64,000 nt of DNA from Gloeopeniophorella convolvens (taxonomy: Eukaryota > Basidiomycota > Agaricomycetes > Russulales). Positions 61,516 through 64,000 of this stretch are shown here, piece by piece. How positions within the stretch are numbered: position 1 is the stretch's first letter; every line of letters starts with the position of its first letter. Both the position numbers and the translations under genes were made by a program. Where the stretch lies: positions 518,995 to 582,994 of the forward strand of contig WTXD01000013.1 of the NCBI GenBank assembly GCA_022496205.1, written 5' to 3'. A model generated the notes under the pieces. It did not search any database and was not told where the DNA came from. It saw only the letters and a program-made list of their open reading frames with translations.

Positions 61516-64000
61516 TTATCCCCTCTTTATGATTGCGCTGCGCCTGAAGCGCACTGATAAGTCTGTCATGAGCGAGTGATGGTGGTTGCGGCATAGAGGG
61601 GTGTCGTTGGTGGAATGAGTGAACAGTTTCCATGGCGTGTTTCATTTCCGAGTAAGGGACCCATGAATTTTCAGAGTCAGGGTAACCTTTCCACTTGACA
61701 AGGTATTGAACGCCTCGTCGGTTTCTAGTGGTTCGGCTCTTGATAATTGTTTCAATCTCGTAGTGTCCTTCTTCATCATCAATGATTTCAGGTGGGGGTG
61801 TTGAAAAGTTAGGTCCGTGAGCGGTGGTTTCTTTGTATGGGGAAATGAGTGAGTTGTGAAAGACAGGGTGAATGTGCCAATGGTCGGGTAGTTTGAGTTT
61901 ACTGGTGACCGCGTAGGAGGTGATGACTTTAAATGGTCCATAACGTTTGGGTGCTAACTTCGCCTTTGGATGTGTTGTACGAAGGTTCTTTGCTTCTAGC
62001 CAGACAAGATCTCCTTCTTTGTATTTGTGTTCTGGTCCGTCTGGTCTAGAGCGTTTCATGATTTCTGCGGCGTTTTCTAAGCTCGCTTTGATTTCGGTGC
62101 GGATTTGCTCGAGTAGTATGAGACGTTGTTCGGCAGATTCAACTTGGGAACCGAGTTGTGGTGGTGGAATGAATTCGGGGAGGAAGCCATACCAGGCTAG
62201 GAAGGGTGCAATATGGGTAGCTGAGTGCTGGCGATTATTGTGTGCAAACTCCATGAACGGGATGAGGTCAACCCAGTTGTCTTGTTGATAATTGCAGAAA
62301 ACTCGTAGGTATTGTTCTAGTTCTTGGTTAACTCGTTCTGTTTCACCGTCGGTCTGAGGGTGGTATGCAGTACTGAGGGTGAGAGTTACTTGAAGTCGTT
62401 TCCAGACTTCTTGCATAAATTGCGATGCAAATTGCGGTCCTCTGTCGGAGATAACTTGTTTAGGAAGTCCGGTGTGCTTCCAGACATAATTGATGTAGAG
62501 GTCGGCAGTTTGTTCTGAGGTGATAGTCTTATGACAGGGAGCGATGATAGTGGCTTTGGTGAAGCGGTCAACTACAACGTAGAGTGAGTCATATCCCTTT
62601 GAGATAGGGAGGTCGGTAATGAAGTCCATGGTGATGACTTCCCAGGGACGGTTTGGGATTTCGTTTGGATGTAGTGGAATGGGATTAGGGTGTTGTCGTT
62701 TAGTGGTTTGGCAAGTGGCACAGCCATCGACATATTCTTTGACGAACTTGGATATTCCAGGCCACCAGTACTCTCGAGAGACTAGTTCGTAAGTTTTCCA
62801 TCTTCCTGGATGGCCGGTGGCGAGTGACTCATGGTATTGTTGAACAATTTCTCGTCGTAATTTGGTGTCTTTGGGGATATAGACCTTTCCTTGATGTAAG
62901 ATGAGACCGTCTTCATAGTTCCAATCTTCTAAGCCTTTCGCTATCGTACGTGGACCATTCTTCATGATTGTTGTTAACGCTTTAGTGACTTCTTCGTCTT
63001 TGTCTTGAGATTCTCTGATGCGTCGTCGTAAGTTTTGGTCTCCAATGGTAGTGGTAGTGCCAGCGCGAGTAGCTCGGATTGCGAAAAACTTGGTGTCCAG
63101 GAGGATTTTGTTGTTGTTTTCAGTCATTATCCCCTCTTTAAGATCTGGATGGCGGGACAGATGATCGGCGCGGTTGTAAATGCCGGGTTTATGAAGGAGA
63201 AGAACGTCGTATTGGGAAAGTTCAAGAGACCAGCGTGCTTGTCTTCGAGTGAGTTTCTGTTTTGTGGTGAAGTATGTCAGGTTGTTGTGGTCGGTCCAGA
63301 TTTCAACACGGTGTTGAGCCCCTTGTAAATAGTGTCGATAGGTTTCGAGGGAACGGATAATAGCAAGAAGTTCTTTGTCGTGGATGTCGTAGTTGCGTTC
63401 TGCGTCGGTCATGGATTTAGACAGGAATGCGACCGGGTGCCAACGATTAATTTCGTCTGGTTGTTCCAGCACAGCGCCGATGGCAAAGTCGGAGGCGTCT
63501 GTAATCAGACGAAATGGGCGAGTGTGGTCGGGGAGTGTGAGTACTGGGGCTGAGGTGAATGCATGCTTGAGGTTGTCAAACGCTTGTTGACAGGCTGAGG
63601 ACCACTGGAACGGAGTATCTTTACGTGTGAGGGCATGAAGTGGTCGTGCAATCTTAGAGAAATCCTTGATGAAACGTCGGTAGAAATTGCCAAAGCCGAG
63701 GAACGCTTGAACGTGCTTGAGTGTTTTTGGCGTTGGCCAATCCATGATAGCTTTAAGTTTGGCAGGGTCCATGCGAATGCGACCGGCAGAGATGATAAGG
63801 CCAAGGTATTCAATGATTGTCTGGAAGAAGGAGCATTTCTCTGGTTTGAGGTAGAGGTCGAGTTCGCGAAGTCGTTGGAGGACACGATGAACGAGGGCAT
63901 AATTTTCTTCAAGAGTGTCGGTGAAAATGAGGATGTCATCCATGTAGATAACAACACAGCCGGTTGCAATGATATCCTTGAAGTTCTCGTTCATAAAGGA
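60995..64000 (-). CDS. Chromovirus Pol polyprotein, C-terminal part (partial)
   Basis: Open from the window edge to 60995, about 1000 residues. Counting from the Met at 63994: the RT active site YMDDILIF is at about 17; RNase H runs about 161-240 (LITDASDFAIGAVLEQ, WTDHNNL). The integrase zinc finger has H388, H395, C425, C428 (HESLATGHPG, CATCQ). The catalytic triad is in MDFITDL, SDRGPQF and HPQTDGETER (about 457, 517, 553). The GPY/F-type phrase KRYGPFKV is near 685, and a chromodomain at about 745-795 (VQYLVKWKGYPDSENSW) targets integration to marked chromatin. From about residue 827 the frame enters the LTR. It makes DNA from the element RNA and inserts it. All catalytic residues visible are intact. 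Confidence 0.93.
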   Translation of the reverse strand, partial: SFMNENFKDIIATGCVVIYMDDILIFTDTLEENYALVHRVLQRLRELDLYLKPEKCSFFQTIIEYLGLIISAGRIRMDPAKLKAIMDWPTPKTLKHVQAFLGFGNFYRRFIKDFSKIARPLHALTRKDTPFQWSSACQQAFDNLKHAFTSAPVLTLPDHTRPFRLITDASDFAIGAVLEQPDEINRWHPVAFLSKSMTDAERNYDIHDKELLAIIRSLETYRHYLQGAQHRVEIWTDHNNLTYFTTKQKLTRRQARWSLELSQYDVLLLHKPGIYNRADHLSRHPDLKEGIMTENNNKILLDTKFFAIRATRAGTTTTIGDQNLRRRIRESQDKDEEVTKALTTIMKNGPRTIAKGLEDWNYEDGLILHQGKVYIPKDTKLRREIVQQYHESLATGHPGRWKTYELVSREYWWPGISKFVKEYVDGCATCQTTKRQHPNPIPLHPNEIPNRPWEVITMDFITDLPISKGYDSLYVVVDRFTKATIIAPCHKTITSEQTADLYINYVWKHTGLPKQVISDRGPQFASQFMQEVWKRLQVTLTLSTAYHPQTDGETERVNQELEQYLRVFCNYQQDNWVDLIPFMEFAHNNRQHSATHIAPFLAWYGFLPEFIPPPQLGSQVESAEQRLILLEQIRTEIKASLENAAEIMKRSRPDGPEHKYKEGDLVWLEAKNLRTTHPKAKLAPKRYGPFKVITSYAVTSKLKLPDHWHIHPVFHNSLISPYKETTAHGPNFSTPPPEIIDDEEGHYEIETIIKSRTTRNRRGVQYLVKWKGYPDSENSWVPYSEMKHAMETVHSFHQRHPSMPQPPSLAHDRLISALQAQRNHKEGIMSRTLRPQGGRTAQNTRANPALPVNTLRVAHNATRTTHIATTSRNASRDPSPPFLALLPNGQLTLEYPQDPGLGISQNGHITRPKVTRTLIKVKHFMRPLWDSDHQELHGASSPTLRWNLRSVSERRGYGESPLESPSVIRPDSSGGSPVVYKTPMYRPVVLRLSICGTLICT
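61514..61529 (-). promoter_or_regulatory. Polypurine tract (plus-strand primer) of the chromovirus
   Basis: On the minus strand TAAAGAGGGGATAATG spans the junction with the LTR start (TGTCA). A purine run next to the 3' LTR is the normal primer for plus-strand DNA synthesis. The last two bases overlap the LTR. Confidence 0.75.
63125..63140 (-). promoter_or_regulatory. Internal (central) polypurine tract copy
   Basis: TAAAGAGGGGATAATG occurs a second time, identical over 16 bases, inside pol between the RNase H and integrase coding parts. The encoded peptide (KEGIM) is the same in both places. It could act as a second plus-strand primer. Confidence 0.5.

Larger units (their letters stand above)
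60862..64000 (-). mobile_element. Ty3/gypsy chromovirus retrotransposon, 3' part
   Basis: Minus-strand element running off the right edge of the window. It comprises the end of reverse transcriptase, RNase H, integrase, a chromodomain, a polypurine tract (about 61516-61529) and a 3' LTR of 654 bases (60862-61515) with TGTCA..TGACA ends. Gag, protease, the first half of RT and the 5' LTR would lie beyond 64000. The frame seen is uninterrupted, so the element may be young. Confidence 0.9.

Noticed and set aside
61947..62288. Plus-strand frames inside the retrotransposon
   Set aside because: Antisense shadows of the integrase coding region.

Overview
The window is nuclear DNA of a basidiomycete fungus, probably an Agaricomycete. 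Genes are packed densely on both strands and cut by many introns of about 45-65 nt with GT..AG ends (two GC..AG). Their products are fungal-type: lipin/Ned1, CLIP-170, a Nak1-like kinase, a fungal TRP-like protein, eIF2B gamma and a chromovirus retrotransposon. A Rhizoctonia/Ceratobasidiaceae-like source is only a guess. Gene models were built by hand from frames, splice sites and family conservation. Where exon coordinates are given, the summed exon lengths divide by three.

Layout, 1-27 kb. A gelsolin/villin-type actin-binding protein gene runs off the left edge. It is followed by a GPI-anchored secreted protein and a coiled-coil protein of unknown role. Next come two paralogous membrane-anchored metal-dependent hydrolase genes (amidohydrolase/CE9-like, 18 exons each), in opposite orientation. 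Between them lie ribosomal protein uS7 (RPS5) and an AF4-C-terminal-like nuclear protein. A TRP-like/Flc membrane protein and a pyroglutamyl-peptidase-I-like protein complete this part.

Layout, 28-57 kb. This is a run of conserved housekeeping genes: a Rho-family GTPase, APS kinase, an STE20/Nak1-type kinase, eIF2B gamma, a CLIP-170-type microtubule plus-end protein, an OM14-like membrane protein, acireductone dioxygenase, nucleoporin Nic96, cohesin SMC3, and lipin/phosphatidate phosphatase. Several act in morphogenesis and polarity (Rho, Nak1-like, CLIP), in sulfur metabolism (APS kinase, methionine salvage), or at the nuclear envelope and chromosomes (Nic96, lipin, SMC3).

Layout, 57-64 kb. 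Composition changes to AT-rich repeats: two tandem LTR-like units, a degenerate array of roughly 310-bp units carrying an ACCGGTCCTGT motif, and a spliced gene fragment. A minus-strand Ty3/gypsy chromovirus then runs off the right edge. Its 3' LTR (60862-61515) abuts a truncated, oppositely oriented LTR of the same family (60419-60861), so the element looks inserted into an older relative.

Most noteworthy are the conserved 11-12 nt microexons in both hydrolase paralogs, a 7-nt microexon in the Rho switch I, the nested inverted LTR pair, and an internal exact copy of the retrotransposon polypurine tract. I found no clearly new multi-gene system.
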